Shown here one piece after another: positions 20,534 to 30,347 of a stretch of 64,000 nucleotides of DNA (its first letter is position 1; every line of letters starts with the position of its first letter). The stretch is taken from assembly GCA_905614365.1 (NCBI GenBank), contig CAJQSO010000002.1, positions 48,837-112,836 on the forward strand. Reading direction: 5' to 3'. The DNA is from an uncultured Candidatus Thioglobus sp. (GTDB lineage Bacteria; Pseudomonadota; Gammaproteobacteria; PS1; Pseudothioglobaceae). Under the pieces are notes generated by a model. The model had not been told where the DNA came from and ran no database searches. It saw nothing but the letters and a program-made list of their open reading frames with translations. A program made the translations under genes and the position numbers.

Positions 20534-22160
20534 TATCTGACTCCTTTATGGATTTAATAGATTTTAGATCTACTTGAGAGTTAAACACCTCTTGAAGCTC
20601 TTTAAGTCCATCATCACTTAAAAATTGATTTTCAGTTTGTTTGCGTTTTTCCTCACTTTTTACTGATTCTTTTTGCGATAAAGAGCTACCATTGGTTTGA
20701 CCTGGCTCAATCACTAATGTTATTCCAGGGTAGGTTTTATTTAATGTTTTTTCAATTGAGCTTTGCGTATTTTGCGTAAGTAAATTAACAAAGTCATCGC
20801 TTAAGGTGAGAGAAAGATTTTGATCTTTAAGAGAGACAAATACTGTATTTTTAACAAGCATTTTTGCAGCGCCATCAAAACCTAAATCAGTAATTTTCTC
20901 CTCCCAATCATCTTGAGATTTTATGTTTAATTGATTTTCTATTTTTTGAATACTTTTGGTATCTACTTTATTTAAAGGCTTTTCCTTAATAGGCGGTTTA
21001 TCTTGAATTATTTCTTTAGGAGGCTCTTTATTGGTAGGAGGATTACTTTGAGCTGATTTTAGATTTTTTTTTTCAACCTGCTCATCTGGATGGAATGCTA
21101 TCATTCTTAATAAAGTCATCTCAAGTCCAATTTGTTCACTTGGAGAGTGATGCATATCTTTTTGACCGTTAATTGCAATCTGATAGTAAAGCTGTAAATC
21201 CTGTGCTGAGATAATACTTGAAAGTTCATTTATTTCTGAAGACACTTGCTTCGTGTCATTAAGAACTTGAGATGTTGCAATTTTATGAAAAAGTGAGGTT
21301 AAATCTTTAAGAGTATTGGTTAAATTTTCTCCTTTATGTGCAAGCTCTTTTATGAATGATAAGACCTGCCCAGCGTCTTTATTAATAACTAAAGATGCAA
21401 GCTGGACAATTTCATTATGACTAACGAGTCCAAGCATTGCTTTGAGGTCACTTTCTTTAACATTTCCATTTCCATAGGATATTGATTGATCTAATAGGCT
21501 AAGAGCGTCTCGCATTGATCCATTTCCAAAATCAGCGATTTTTGATAGTGCTTCATCTTCAAATTCAAGCTTTTCTGCACTCATGATAAATTTGAGGTGA
21601 TTCAAAATTTCATCATGAGAAAGTTTATTCAAGTTAAATTGAAGGCAGCGAGAGAGAATGGTAATTGGTAATTTTTTTGGATCAGTCGTTGCTAATAAAA
21701 ATTTAATATGCTTTGGAGGCTCTTCTAGTGTCTTTAAAAGAGCATTAAAACTACTTTTAGAAAGCATATGCACCTCATCAATGAGGTAAATTTTATAAAG
21801 GTTTTTAGTGGGAGTGTATTGAGCATTTTCAAGAATTTCTCTCATATTATCAACACCTGTATGAGAGGCTGCATCAAGTTCAATCAAATCTACAGATTGA
21901 CCTTTGTCAATTTCTAGGCAGGTTTCACATTTCCCGCATGGGTTAGAGCTTACACCATTTTCACAATTAACTGATTTCGCAAAGATTCTAGCGATAGTCG
22001 TTTTACCTACACCGCGAGTACCAGTAAACAAAAATCCATGATGAAGATTATTGTTATCAAGGGCGTTTACAAGAGTTCTTACAGTATGAGTTTGACCAAC
22101 AAGCTCTTTAAAATTATGAGGCCTATACTTTCTTGCTAAAACTTCGTAGTGTTCACTCAT
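20526..22160 (-). CDS. dnaX: DNA polymerase III subunit gamma/tau
   Basis: 544 aa; KYRPHNFKELVGQ, FTGTRGVGKTTIARIFAKSVNC, SRCLQFNL. Confidence 0.95.
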   Translation of the reverse strand: MSEHYEVLARKYRPHNFKELVGQTHTVRTLVNALDNNNLHHGFLFTGTRGVGKTTIARIFAKSVNCENGVSSNPCGKCETCLEIDKGQSVDLIELDAASHTGVDNMREILENAQYTPTKNLYKIYLIDEVHMLSKSSFNALLKTLEEPPKHIKFLLATTDPKKLPITILSRCLQFNLNKLSHDEILNHLKFIMSAEKLEFEDEALSKIADFGNGSMRDALSLLDQSISYGNGNVKESDLKAMLGLVSHNEIVQLASLVINKDAGQVLSFIKELAHKGENLTNTLKDLTSLFHKIATSQVLNDTKQVSSEINELSSIISAQDLQLYYQIAINGQKDMHHSPSEQIGLEMTLLRMIAFHPDEQVEKKNLKSAQSNPPTNKEPPKEIIQDKPPIKEKPLNKVDTKSIQKIENQLNIKSQDDWEEKITDLGFDGAAKMLVKNTVFVSLKDQNLSLTLSDDFVNLLTQNTQSSIEKTLNKTYPGITLVIEPGQTNGSSLSQKESVKSEEKRKQTENQFLSDDGLKELQEVFNSQVDLKSIKSIKESDNV

Positions 22161-22187
22161 TACTGATTATTTTATTATAAATAAAGT

Positions 22188-22290
22188 GGCGCCGAGAATA
22201 GAGTCCAACACATAAAAAAATTATTACCGTTGCTCCCTTCCAGGCCTGGCGGAGTTCATAACTATTTATTGTCGGCGTACCCTCGACACC
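22188..22290 (-). ncRNA. ffs: Bacterial small signal recognition particle RNA (4.5S-like)
   Basis: Minus strand ggtgtcgag...ccgccaggcctggaagggagcaacgg...ctcggcgcc; conserved apical core and 9-bp terminal pairing of the two ends; next to dnaX. Confidence 0.85.
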
Positions 22291-22333
22291 ATTTTTGATT
22301 TTACTTGTTTTGAAATTCTAATTAAATATATAT

Positions 22334-23224
22334 TTAATTTTTGGCTGTACTTTTAATTTTTTCAAAGACTCTTCCTGAGTTTGATCTGTTTGCATTTTTT
22401 GAATCCTGATAACTATCATAGATTATTGACCATAAAGGTCCAGCATTCCCAGTATTAATCTTTAAGTTGTCAATTAAGGTAATTGGAAGGATTTCACGAG
22501 TAGAGCTTGTGATCCATACTTCATCTGCACTCATCAAGGCATTTTTATTAAAAGTGACTTCTTTAACTTTTAGATTTAGATTCTTAGCGCAATCTATAAC
22601 TATCTCTCTGGTAATTCCAGGCAGAATATTTGGGCTTTTTGGATGAGTAAATATACAGTTATTTTTAACAATAAAAACATTTGAACTTGAGCCTTCGGTG
22701 ACAATGCCATCTCTGCAAAGAATTGCTTCTTCTGCATTATTTTCTTTGGCTTCTTGGGCATACATTATGTTTGCTAGAAGTGAGGTAGCTTTTGTATTAC
22801 ACTGCGACCATCTAATATCATCTCTTGATATGGCAGATTTTCCTTTTAATAAATTATCTTTTATTCGCGGTAAAATAGAGGTTGATTGAAGATATACAGT
22901 TGGCTTAAGATCGCCATGAGTATGTTTCCTGTCCTTATCACAGCCTCTAGACACTTGCAAATATATTGCTTGATTAGTATTTACTGTATCAAAAGATAAC
23001 AATTTATTTATAAGATTTATCCACTCACTTTTACTATGAGGATTTTTAATATTGATAGCATCTAGTCCATCTTGAAGACGGTTAAGATGAGAGTCTAATC
23101 CAAAAATATTTTTGTTATAGGTCGGAAAAACTTCGTAGACACCATCTCCAAAAAGGAAGCCTCGGTCCATTACAGAAATGTAGGCTTTATCTTTTTGAAT
23201 GAAGCTTCCGTTAAGATAAACCAA
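22334..23224 (-). CDS. Class IV aminotransferase, probable D-amino acid aminotransferase
   Basis: 296 aa; SVMDRGFLFGDGVYEVFPTYN, EGSSSNVFIV, LPGITR. Confidence 0.8.
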   Translation of the reverse strand: MVYLNGSFIQKDKAYISVMDRGFLFGDGVYEVFPTYNKNIFGLDSHLNRLQDGLDAINIKNPHSKSEWINLINKLLSFDTVNTNQAIYLQVSRGCDKDRKHTHGDLKPTVYLQSTSILPRIKDNLLKGKSAISRDDIRWSQCNTKATSLLANIMYAQEAKENNAEEAILCRDGIVTEGSSSNVFIVKNNCIFTHPKSPNILPGITREIVIDCAKNLNLKVKEVTFNKNALMSADEVWITSSTREILPITLIDNLKINTGNAGPLWSIIYDSYQDSKNANRSNSGRVFEKIKSTAKN

Positions 23225-23227
23225 AAT

Positions 23228-24373
23228 TTATCTAAAAAGAAGTTTTACTGTATCAATCATTTTAGTAAAGACACCACCCTCAGCTGCATCTTCAAGCGCT
23301 ATAAGCGGCAGGGTTGCAATATCTTCATTGCCGAAGCTTAATACGAGTGTACCTACCTGGACACCTGAATTAATTGGCGCAATTAGATCACCAGAGAGGT
23401 TGATAGTTTGAGTGGTATATTTGAATTGGTTTCGCGGCAACGTCAAATAGCTTGTATCAGAAACTCCAACCTTAATATTTGCCTGCTTGGATTTATAGAC
23501 AGGAACTTGGTGAGAAATATTATTGACTGACTGCGTTTCAAAAAAACGAAATCCATAGTCTAAAAGCTTTTCTGTCTCAGCAGTGCGAATATCAGGACTT
23601 TCTGATCCAAGAACAACTGAGATAAGCCTCATTCCAACTCTATTAGCACTTGTTACTAGGCAGTATCCAGCTTTGATAGTCCAGCCAGTTTTTAATCCAT
23701 CTACAGTACTATCTCTTGATAAAAGTTTATTTCTATTGGGCTGAGTGATGTTGTTGTATGTAAATTCTCTTTGGCTATACCACTTGTAATAATCAGGAAA
23801 TTCTCTAATCATTGCGCTTGAAAGAAGCGCCATATCTTTTGCAGTTGAATATTGGTTATCATGCGGAAGTCCTGAGGCATTTTCAAAATTAGAATTTTTC
23901 ATTCCAATTTGCTGAGCATAGTCATTCATAAAGAGAACAAACGTACCTTCTGAGCCAGCAACATGCTCTGCTAGAGCAACAGAAGCATCATTTCCTGATT
24001 GAATTATCATTCCTTTCAATAAATCTTCTAGTTTGATCATTTTTCCAACTTCAATAAAGCTTCTTGATCCTCCAGTTCTCCATGCCTTTTCACTAATTTT
24101 GACTTCTTCATCGAGAGTGATAAATTCTTCTTTAAGCCTCTTGAAAATAACATATGAAGTCATTAGCTTTGTGAGGCTTGCAGGAGGTCTCATTTCATTT
24201 TCGTTATTTGAAGCAAGAATTGCACCAGAGTTATGATCCATCAGAACGAAGGATTTTGCAGCAATTGCGGGAGCTTCTGGAATATAAAAACGAGGTTCAT
24301 CAGCACTTACGTTTGCTATAAATAAGATTAAAAAAGCTGATTTAAGGAAAAGAGTAAAAGATTTGATTTTCAT
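23228..24373 (-). CDS. dacA: D-alanyl-D-alanine carboxypeptidase (PBP5/6 family)
   Basis: 381 aa; SLTKLMTSY (SxxK), SGNDASVAL (SxN), DGLKTGWT (KTG). Confidence 0.9.
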   Translation of the reverse strand: MKIKSFTLFLKSAFLILFIANVSADEPRFYIPEAPAIAAKSFVLMDHNSGAILASNNENEMRPPASLTKLMTSYVIFKRLKEEFITLDEEVKISEKAWRTGGSRSFIEVGKMIKLEDLLKGMIIQSGNDASVALAEHVAGSEGTFVLFMNDYAQQIGMKNSNFENASGLPHDNQYSTAKDMALLSSAMIREFPDYYKWYSQREFTYNNITQPNRNKLLSRDSTVDGLKTGWTIKAGYCLVTSANRVGMRLISVVLGSESPDIRTAETEKLLDYGFRFFETQSVNNISHQVPVYKSKQANIKVGVSDTSYLTLPRNQFKYTTQTINLSGDLIAPINSGVQVGTLVLSFGNEDIATLPLIALEDAAEGGVFTKMIDTVKLLFR

Positions 24374-24450
24374 AAAGTTATTTTTTTTAATTATTTTAAG
24401 TTTTAAACTGAAAAAGTTGTCGTTTCTAACTAGAAGTTAATTATAACTAG

Positions 24451-25587
24451 TTACTGTAAATACCTTGGGCCTTTATGTTTGTGAATTGACATAATAATTC
24501 CAAAACTTGCCATAAGAGTTATAAGTGATGAGCCTCCGTAACTTATAAGAGGGAGGGGAACTCCTACTACCGGTAGAAGGCCTGAAACCATTCCAATATT
24601 AACGAAAATATATGTAAAGAATACAAATGTAAGGCTGGCACCCAATAATCTCGAGAAGTTGTCTTCACATCTAAGAGATAAAATAAGACAGCGATAAATT
24701 ATGAGTGAGTAGATTATTATTAACAATAAAACTCCAAGAAATCCAAGCTCTTCTGCTAAAACTGAAAAAATAAAATCAGTAGACTGCTCAGGAACAAAGT
24801 CAAGTTGTGATTGAGAGCCTTTTGCAATTCCTTTACCTGTTAAGCCTCCAGATCCAATTGCAATTTTTGATTGAATGATGTGATAGCCAGAACCTAATGG
24901 ATCTGACTCTGGATTAAATAGAGTTAAAATTCTTCTTTTTTGATAGGCTATTAAAAAATAATTCCAAGCTAAAAATAAGGAACCACTAAATATGCTTGAA
25001 AGAAGCAACAAGTTTAGCCATTTATTTTTTAACAGCATTACCCTTACTCCTGAAAAAAACAAAACGTATATTCCAGATGCGCCTATTAATAAGGAGGTTC
25101 CCAAGTCTGGCTGCAAAGCAATTAGAAGAACAACTAGACCAATAGCTAGCATTGAAATTACAACCGAAAGAGGCCTAGGAGGTAAAGTTTTTTCACTCAA
25201 AATTGCAGCAATTGTCATTGGAACAATAATCTTCATTAATTCTGAGGGTTGAAATCTCACTAATCCAAGATCTAGCCATCTCTGAGCACCTCCTCCAGAG
25301 CTACCAAAAAATAGCACTGATATTAATAGAAAAATACCTAAAATCATTAGTATTGGAGCTGATCTAAGCATAATAATTGGGGGGATTTGAGCAAGTACTA
25401 GCATTAACGATGTAGCTAAACCTAGATGAACTAATTGTCGATAAACTAGGCTTAAAGAACCGCCAGAACTGCTATAAAGAATTATTAGTCCAAGAGACGA
25501 AAGTAAAATAATTAAGATAAGAAGAGGCGTATCAATTTTAAAAAACTTATAAAACTTGATTATTGTTTTATATACATAAGAAATCAT
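24451..25587 (-). CDS. rodA: Rod shape-determining protein RodA (SEDS family)
   Basis: 378 aa; QPDLGTSLLI, LDFVPEQSTDFIFSVLAEELGFLG, PLPLISYGGSS. Confidence 0.93.
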   Translation of the reverse strand: MISYVYKTIIKFYKFFKIDTPLLILIILLSSLGLIILYSSSGGSLSLVYRQLVHLGLATSLMLVLAQIPPIIMLRSAPILMILGIFLLISVLFFGSSGGGAQRWLDLGLVRFQPSELMKIIVPMTIAAILSEKTLPPRPLSVVISMLAIGLVVLLIALQPDLGTSLLIGASGIYVLFFSGVRVMLLKNKWLNLLLLSSIFSGSLFLAWNYFLIAYQKRRILTLFNPESDPLGSGYHIIQSKIAIGSGGLTGKGIAKGSQSQLDFVPEQSTDFIFSVLAEELGFLGVLLLIIIYSLIIYRCLILSLRCEDNFSRLLGASLTFVFFTYIFVNIGMVSGLLPVVGVPLPLISYGGSSLITLMASFGIIMSIHKHKGPRYLQ

Positions 25588-25946
25588 AAAATTAATAAAC
25601 CAACTTTCCTTAAGTCTCCAAGAAGTAAATTAAAACTAGAGCAAGCAGAGGTATTGTTCATACACTCAACACCTAAACCAATTTCTGATAACGACATTTG
25701 CTGTTTTGGCGATAGAAAAATTGGGCTATTGCCAGTTCCAATTATTAGAAGGTCAATTGACTCTTTAGATAAAAGTGGAAATAGAAATTCTTTATCAATT
25801 TCAGTTATGTCAAACGTTTTTAATTCCTTTGATTCATTTGAAGATATAAAGCAAGGCGTATTTAACTTTAAGTGGGAAAGAGTAATTGTTAAATCATCGT
25901 ATGAAATAATGGTGTTTTGATTAGCATTTTGTTGAGTGAATTCCAT
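25584..25946 (-). CDS. Mth938-like/DUF498 domain protein
   Basis: 120 aa; DLLIIGTGNSPIFLSPKQQMSLSEIGLGVECMNNTSACSSFNLLLGDLRKVGLLIL. Confidence 0.75.
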   Translation of the reverse strand: MEFTQQNANQNTIISYDDLTITLSHLKLNTPCFISSNESKELKTFDITEIDKEFLFPLLSKESIDLLIIGTGNSPIFLSPKQQMSLSEIGLGVECMNNTSACSSFNLLLGDLRKVGLLIL

Positions 25947-26101
25947 TAATATACTTTGCTATTTGAATGTCGAGATATTATAACAGTGTAAAATTAGCTT
26001 ATCATTTGATTTAATTTTGCATGTTAACGACGTAAATTAATTTGTAAATAAATGAGCTATTAAGTCACATGATATTTAAATCTATAATTCTTAAAAAATA
26101 A

Positions 26102-27490
26102 ATGAAATCAAGATTTGCTCCTTCCCCAACTGGTTACCTACATATTGGCGGCGCTCGAACGGCTCTTTTTGCATGGCTGTGGGCAAAAAAAAATAACAGT
26201 AAGTTTGTGCTTAGAATTGAAGATACTGATAAGGAGCGCTCAACTCAGCCATCTGTTGATGCAATTTTAGAGGGAATGGATTGGCTAGGGTTAGATTATG
26301 ATGAAGGTCCAATTTATCAGAGTGATAGAACTGAGCGCTATAATGAAGTGATCTCTGAATTACTGGCAAAAAGTAAGGCGTATTATTGCAACTGCTCCAT
26401 CAAGCGATTAGAGATAATGCGAGAAGAACAAATTGTAAAAAAAGAAAAACCTAAATACGATGGATGCTGTCGAAACAAGGGATTAAAAAATGGCGTTATT
26501 AGATTCCTTAACCCTAATGATGGTGATGTAAATTTTAATGATTATGTTAAAGGCGAGATAAATATTTCTAATTCTGAACTAGATGATTTAATTATCTCAA
26601 GGTCAGATGGTTCACCAACTTACAACTTGACTGTTGTAGTTGATGATCATGATATGCAGATAGAGTGCGTTATTAGAGGCGATGATCACATTAACAATAC
26701 CCCTAAGCAGATTAATCTTTATGAAGCTATGGGATGGCCTATTCCTAAATTTGCTCATGTGCCAATGATCTTGGGCTCAGATGGGTCGCGCTTATCTAAA
26801 AGGCATGGAGCGCTTAATTTACTATCTTATAGGGATGAGGGCTTGTTGCCTCATGCTCTTCTTAATTACATCATAAGGTTGGGCTGGTCTCATGGTGATC
26901 AAGAAATTTTTTCAGTTGATGAAATGATTCAACTTTTTGAGCTTAACACTATTAATAATTCTCCAGCAAGTTTTAACCAAGAGAAGCTTGAATGGATCAA
27001 TCAATCTCATATAAAAACAACAGAAGTCAAAGTGCTTGTTTCTAATCTTAAATGGCATTTTGACCAATTAAACATTGAAATAGATAATGGTCCTAATATT
27101 AACGAAGTAGTTGATGCTCTTAGAGATCGTTCTAAATCCCTGGTTGATATGGCTCAGAGCTGCATCATGTTTTATAAGGACTTTAAAGAGTTTGATTCAA
27201 TCCAGGCAAATAAGGTTTTTACTAAAGAATCAAAGCTGGTATTAGTTGATTTATTGACTAACTTAAATGATATAAGCTCCTGGACAGCTGAAAATATTCA
27301 CTCGATTATTAAAGGTATTTGTGAAGTAAGAGATATTGGGTTTGGTAAAGTGGCGCAACCATTTAGACTTGCTATTAGTGGAGATGGTAATGCAGGCAGT
27401 ATTGATATTAACGCGCAACTTGTTGGTAAATCAAAAACTTTAATTCGAATAAAAATAGCTATTGATTACATTGATAATATTAGCTCCTAA
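26102..27490 (+). CDS. gltX: Glutamyl-tRNA synthetase
   Basis: 462 aa; RFAPSPTGYLHIGGARTALFAWLWA, RLSKRHGA. Confidence 0.96.
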   Translation: MKSRFAPSPTGYLHIGGARTALFAWLWAKKNNSKFVLRIEDTDKERSTQPSVDAILEGMDWLGLDYDEGPIYQSDRTERYNEVISELLAKSKAYYCNCSIKRLEIMREEQIVKKEKPKYDGCCRNKGLKNGVIRFLNPNDGDVNFNDYVKGEINISNSELDDLIISRSDGSPTYNLTVVVDDHDMQIECVIRGDDHINNTPKQINLYEAMGWPIPKFAHVPMILGSDGSRLSKRHGALNLLSYRDEGLLPHALLNYIIRLGWSHGDQEIFSVDEMIQLFELNTINNSPASFNQEKLEWINQSHIKTTEVKVLVSNLKWHFDQLNIEIDNGPNINEVVDALRDRSKSLVDMAQSCIMFYKDFKEFDSIQANKVFTKESKLVLVDLLTNLNDISSWTAENIHSIIKGICEVRDIGFGKVAQPFRLAISGDGNAGSIDINAQLVGKSKTLIRIKIAIDYIDNISS

Positions 27491-27522
27491 TCTTGTTCTT
27501 AGATAAAATAAAAAAAGTATAA

Positions 27523-28464
27523 ATGCTTTCAAATTTCTTTCAAATATTTCTGCTCATTTCGCCAGTATTTATCCTGATAATTCTAGGAAATATTTTAAGA
27601 AGAGTTGGTGTTCCTGATGTTTCTTTTTGGGATGTTAATGACAAACTTGTTTACTGGGTTCTGATTCCAGCTCTTTTATTTCATCACATATCCCAAATTA
27701 GCTTATCTTCATCAATGTTTTATAGTTATAGCGTTGTTATATTATCTGGATTATTCATTATTTCAATAGTAGCAATTTTAATGGGAAGGCTTCTAGGATA
27801 TTCTCCCGAGTCTTGGTCATCACTTCTGCAGGGTGCAGTCAGGCACAATGCATTTATAGCACTTGCAATAGCTGGAAGTCTTTTTGGTGATGAAGGGCTA
27901 GCAATTGGAGCTATGTTTATGCTCATATATGTCCCTAGTATTAATATTGTTGTTATATCTATTATGGTGACGAACTTAAAGCAGCCTGGACAAGCTGAAT
28001 CTTCAAAAGGAATAGCTAATATATTTATTGAGCTTATAAAAAATCCATTCATTCTCTCAATGATAGCCGGTTTGTTGGTGTCACTAATTGATTCAGATAA
28101 GCTAATTATCATTAATGAAACTTCTGGTTTACTTGGCTCTGCTGCATTGCCACTAATGCTTCTAACTATTGGTGCTAAGATTAAAGTAAGAGACCTTGCT
28201 TTAAAAATCACTCCAATTATTATTTCTAATTCTCTCAAATTGATTGCATTCCCTGTGATTGCTTATTTTGTTGCAACATTTATGGGGCTAAGCCAGTTAG
28301 AGACTATTGTTGCTGTAATATTTGCATCTGTCCCAACTGCGGCTTCATCTCATGCATTAGCGAAACAATTTGGTGGCGACGAACTGTTGATGACAAGTAT
28401 TGTTACAACCCAAGTAGCTTTATCATTTATTACAATTCCATTAATTCTTGCTTTTATTACCTAG
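27523..28464 (+). CDS. AEC family transporter
   Basis: 313 aa, about 10 TM; ILGNILRRVGVPD..., RHNAFIALAIAGSLFG, PTAASSHALAKQFGGD. Confidence 0.85.
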   Translation: MLSNFFQIFLLISPVFILIILGNILRRVGVPDVSFWDVNDKLVYWVLIPALLFHHISQISLSSSMFYSYSVVILSGLFIISIVAILMGRLLGYSPESWSSLLQGAVRHNAFIALAIAGSLFGDEGLAIGAMFMLIYVPSINIVVISIMVTNLKQPGQAESSKGIANIFIELIKNPFILSMIAGLLVSLIDSDKLIIINETSGLLGSAALPLMLLTIGAKIKVRDLALKITPIIISNSLKLIAFPVIAYFVATFMGLSQLETIVAVIFASVPTAASSHALAKQFGGDELLMTSIVTTQVALSFITIPLILAFIT

Positions 28465-28540
28465 CTATATTTGATTAATATTGCTTTATTGCTATAGTCA
28501 ACTATCTTTTTAAAATAATAGATTTTTCTCTAAGAAGTGT

Positions 28541-28546
28541 TATAAT
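28541..28546 (+). promoter_or_regulatory. Putative extended -10 element (TGTTATAAT) upstream of trxA
   Basis: gtgTATAAT-type hexamer with upstream TG; no good -35 box. Confidence 0.4.
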
Positions 28547-28595
28547 GCACTTAAAGAAAATTCCTATTCAATTTTTACTTTCCATTTTTTAATAC

Positions 28596-28922
28596 ATGAA
28601 CGACAAAATTAAAGTAGTCAGTGACGCTTCATTTGAGGCTGATGTAGTAAATTCCTCTGAACCTGTTTTAGTAGACTTTTGGGCCGAATGGTGTGGACCA
28701 TGCAAGGCTCTAGCTCCTATTCTAGATGAAATTGCCGATGAATATGAGGGGCGAATCACAATTGCGAAAGTAAATGTTGACGAAAATACTCAATTACCGC
28801 CTAAATATGGCATAAGAGGTATTCCAACTATGCTTTTATTTAAAGATGGTGCAGTTCATGCAACTAAGGTTGGCGCTCTTTCTAAGGCTAACTTAAACGC
28901 TTTTTTGGATTCTAACATTTAA
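28596..28922 (+). CDS. trxA: Thioredoxin
   Basis: 108 aa; [22 protein letters not shown]. Confidence 0.97.
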   Translation: MNDKIKVVSDASFEADVVNSSEPVLVDFWAEWCGPCKALAPILDEIADEYEGRITIAKVNVDENTQLPPKYGIRGIPTMLLFKDGAVHATKVGALSKANLNAFLDSNI

Positions 28923-29045
28923 TAATATCTTTTAATTCTATATAAAAATTCTTTTAAAAATATTTCCTCAATAAACTAACAAAAACACTCACTTTCTCAT
29001 TCCCCGGCAATATGCCAATTCTCTCTAATCACTTTAAAACTTTAT

Positions 29046-30308
29046 ATGAAACTATCAGAACTTAAAATTAAAACTCCAGCTGAGCTTTTGGAATTAGCTC
29101 AATCTCTTGGTATTGAAAATATTTCAAGAGCAAAAAAACAAACTTTAATTTTTGCAATTCTAAAACATAAGGCAGATAACGATGAAGAAGTTCTAGGAGA
29201 TGGTGTATTAGATATTCTTCAAGAGGGCTATGGTTTTCTTAGATCTTCAAATGACTCTTATGTATCAGGTCCTGATGATATTTATGTTTCACCTAATCAA
29301 ATTAGACGCTTTAATTTATTAACGGGTGACGTTGTTACTGGAAAAATTAGAGCTCCTAAAAAAGGTGAAAAGTATTTTGCTTTAGTTAAAGTTTCTGAGG
29401 TAAACGAAGATTCTCCAGAGAGTGTTAGAAACCGTATACCTTTTTCTTCATTAACGCCATTACATCCTAATGAGAGATTAGAACTAGAGCTAGGCAATGG
29501 AGGTACAGAGGATATAACTGCTAGAGTAATTGATTTAGTTGCCCCTATTGGAAAAGGCCAAAGAGGATTACTAGTAGCACCTCCAAAGGCTGGAAAAACT
29601 ATGATTTTGCAAAACATTGCATCATCAATTGCTGTTAATCATCCAGAGTGTGAGCTAATCGTTCTGTTAATTGATGAGAGGCCAGAAGAGGTTACAGAGA
29701 TGGAGAGAACTGTTCGAGGTGAGGTTATATCTTCTACTTTTGATGAGCCGGCGAAAAGACACGTTCAAATTGCTGAAATTGTTATTGAAAAAGCTAAAAG
29801 AAGAGCAGAGCAAGGTAAAGATGTTATTATTTTGCTTGACTCTATTACTCGTTTAGCTAGAGCTTATAATACTGTTGCTCCTTCCTCTGGAAAGGTATTA
29901 ACTGGTGGTGTTGATGCAAACGCTTTACAAAGACCAAAGCGCTTCTTCGGTGCTGCAAGAAATATTGAGCATGGTGGAAGTATAACCATAATTGCTACTG
30001 CGCTAGTTGAAACTGGCTCTAAGATGGATGAGGTCATCTATCAAGAATTCAAGGGTACAGGTAATATGGAGCTTCATCTTGAAAGAAGATTATCTGAAAA
30101 ACGAATATTCCCTGCTATTAATATAAATGCCTCGGGCACTCGTCGTGAAGAGCTTATGACAGATGAGCAAGAATTACAAAAAATGTGGATTTTGAGAAAA
30201 ATTCTTCACCCTATGGATACTGTTGAGGCTGCTGAATTTTTAATTGAGAGGCTGAAATTCTCCAAAACAAATGATGAGTTTTTTGACTCTATGAAACAAA
30301 AGAAGTAA
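29046..30308 (+). CDS. rho: Transcription termination factor Rho
   Basis: 420 aa; [51 protein letters not shown]. Confidence 0.98.
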   Translation: MKLSELKIKTPAELLELAQSLGIENISRAKKQTLIFAILKHKADNDEEVLGDGVLDILQEGYGFLRSSNDSYVSGPDDIYVSPNQIRRFNLLTGDVVTGKIRAPKKGEKYFALVKVSEVNEDSPESVRNRIPFSSLTPLHPNERLELELGNGGTEDITARVIDLVAPIGKGQRGLLVAPPKAGKTMILQNIASSIAVNHPECELIVLLIDERPEEVTEMERTVRGEVISSTFDEPAKRHVQIAEIVIEKAKRRAEQGKDVIILLDSITRLARAYNTVAPSSGKVLTGGVDANALQRPKRFFGAARNIEHGGSITIIATALVETGSKMDEVIYQEFKGTGNMELHLERRLSEKRIFPAININASGTRREELMTDEQELQKMWILRKILHPMDTVEAAEFLIERLKFSKTNDEFFDSMKQKK

Positions 30309-30347
30309 TATTCGACTTGCTATTGAGATTATTTTATAATTATCAGT

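Noticed and set aside
26185-26193. A9 run near the start of gltX as a second slippage site
   Set aside because: It falls in the catalytic N-terminal region, where truncation would give a useless product; no parallel recoding precedent. Kept only as a caution for the dnaX A10 interpretation.
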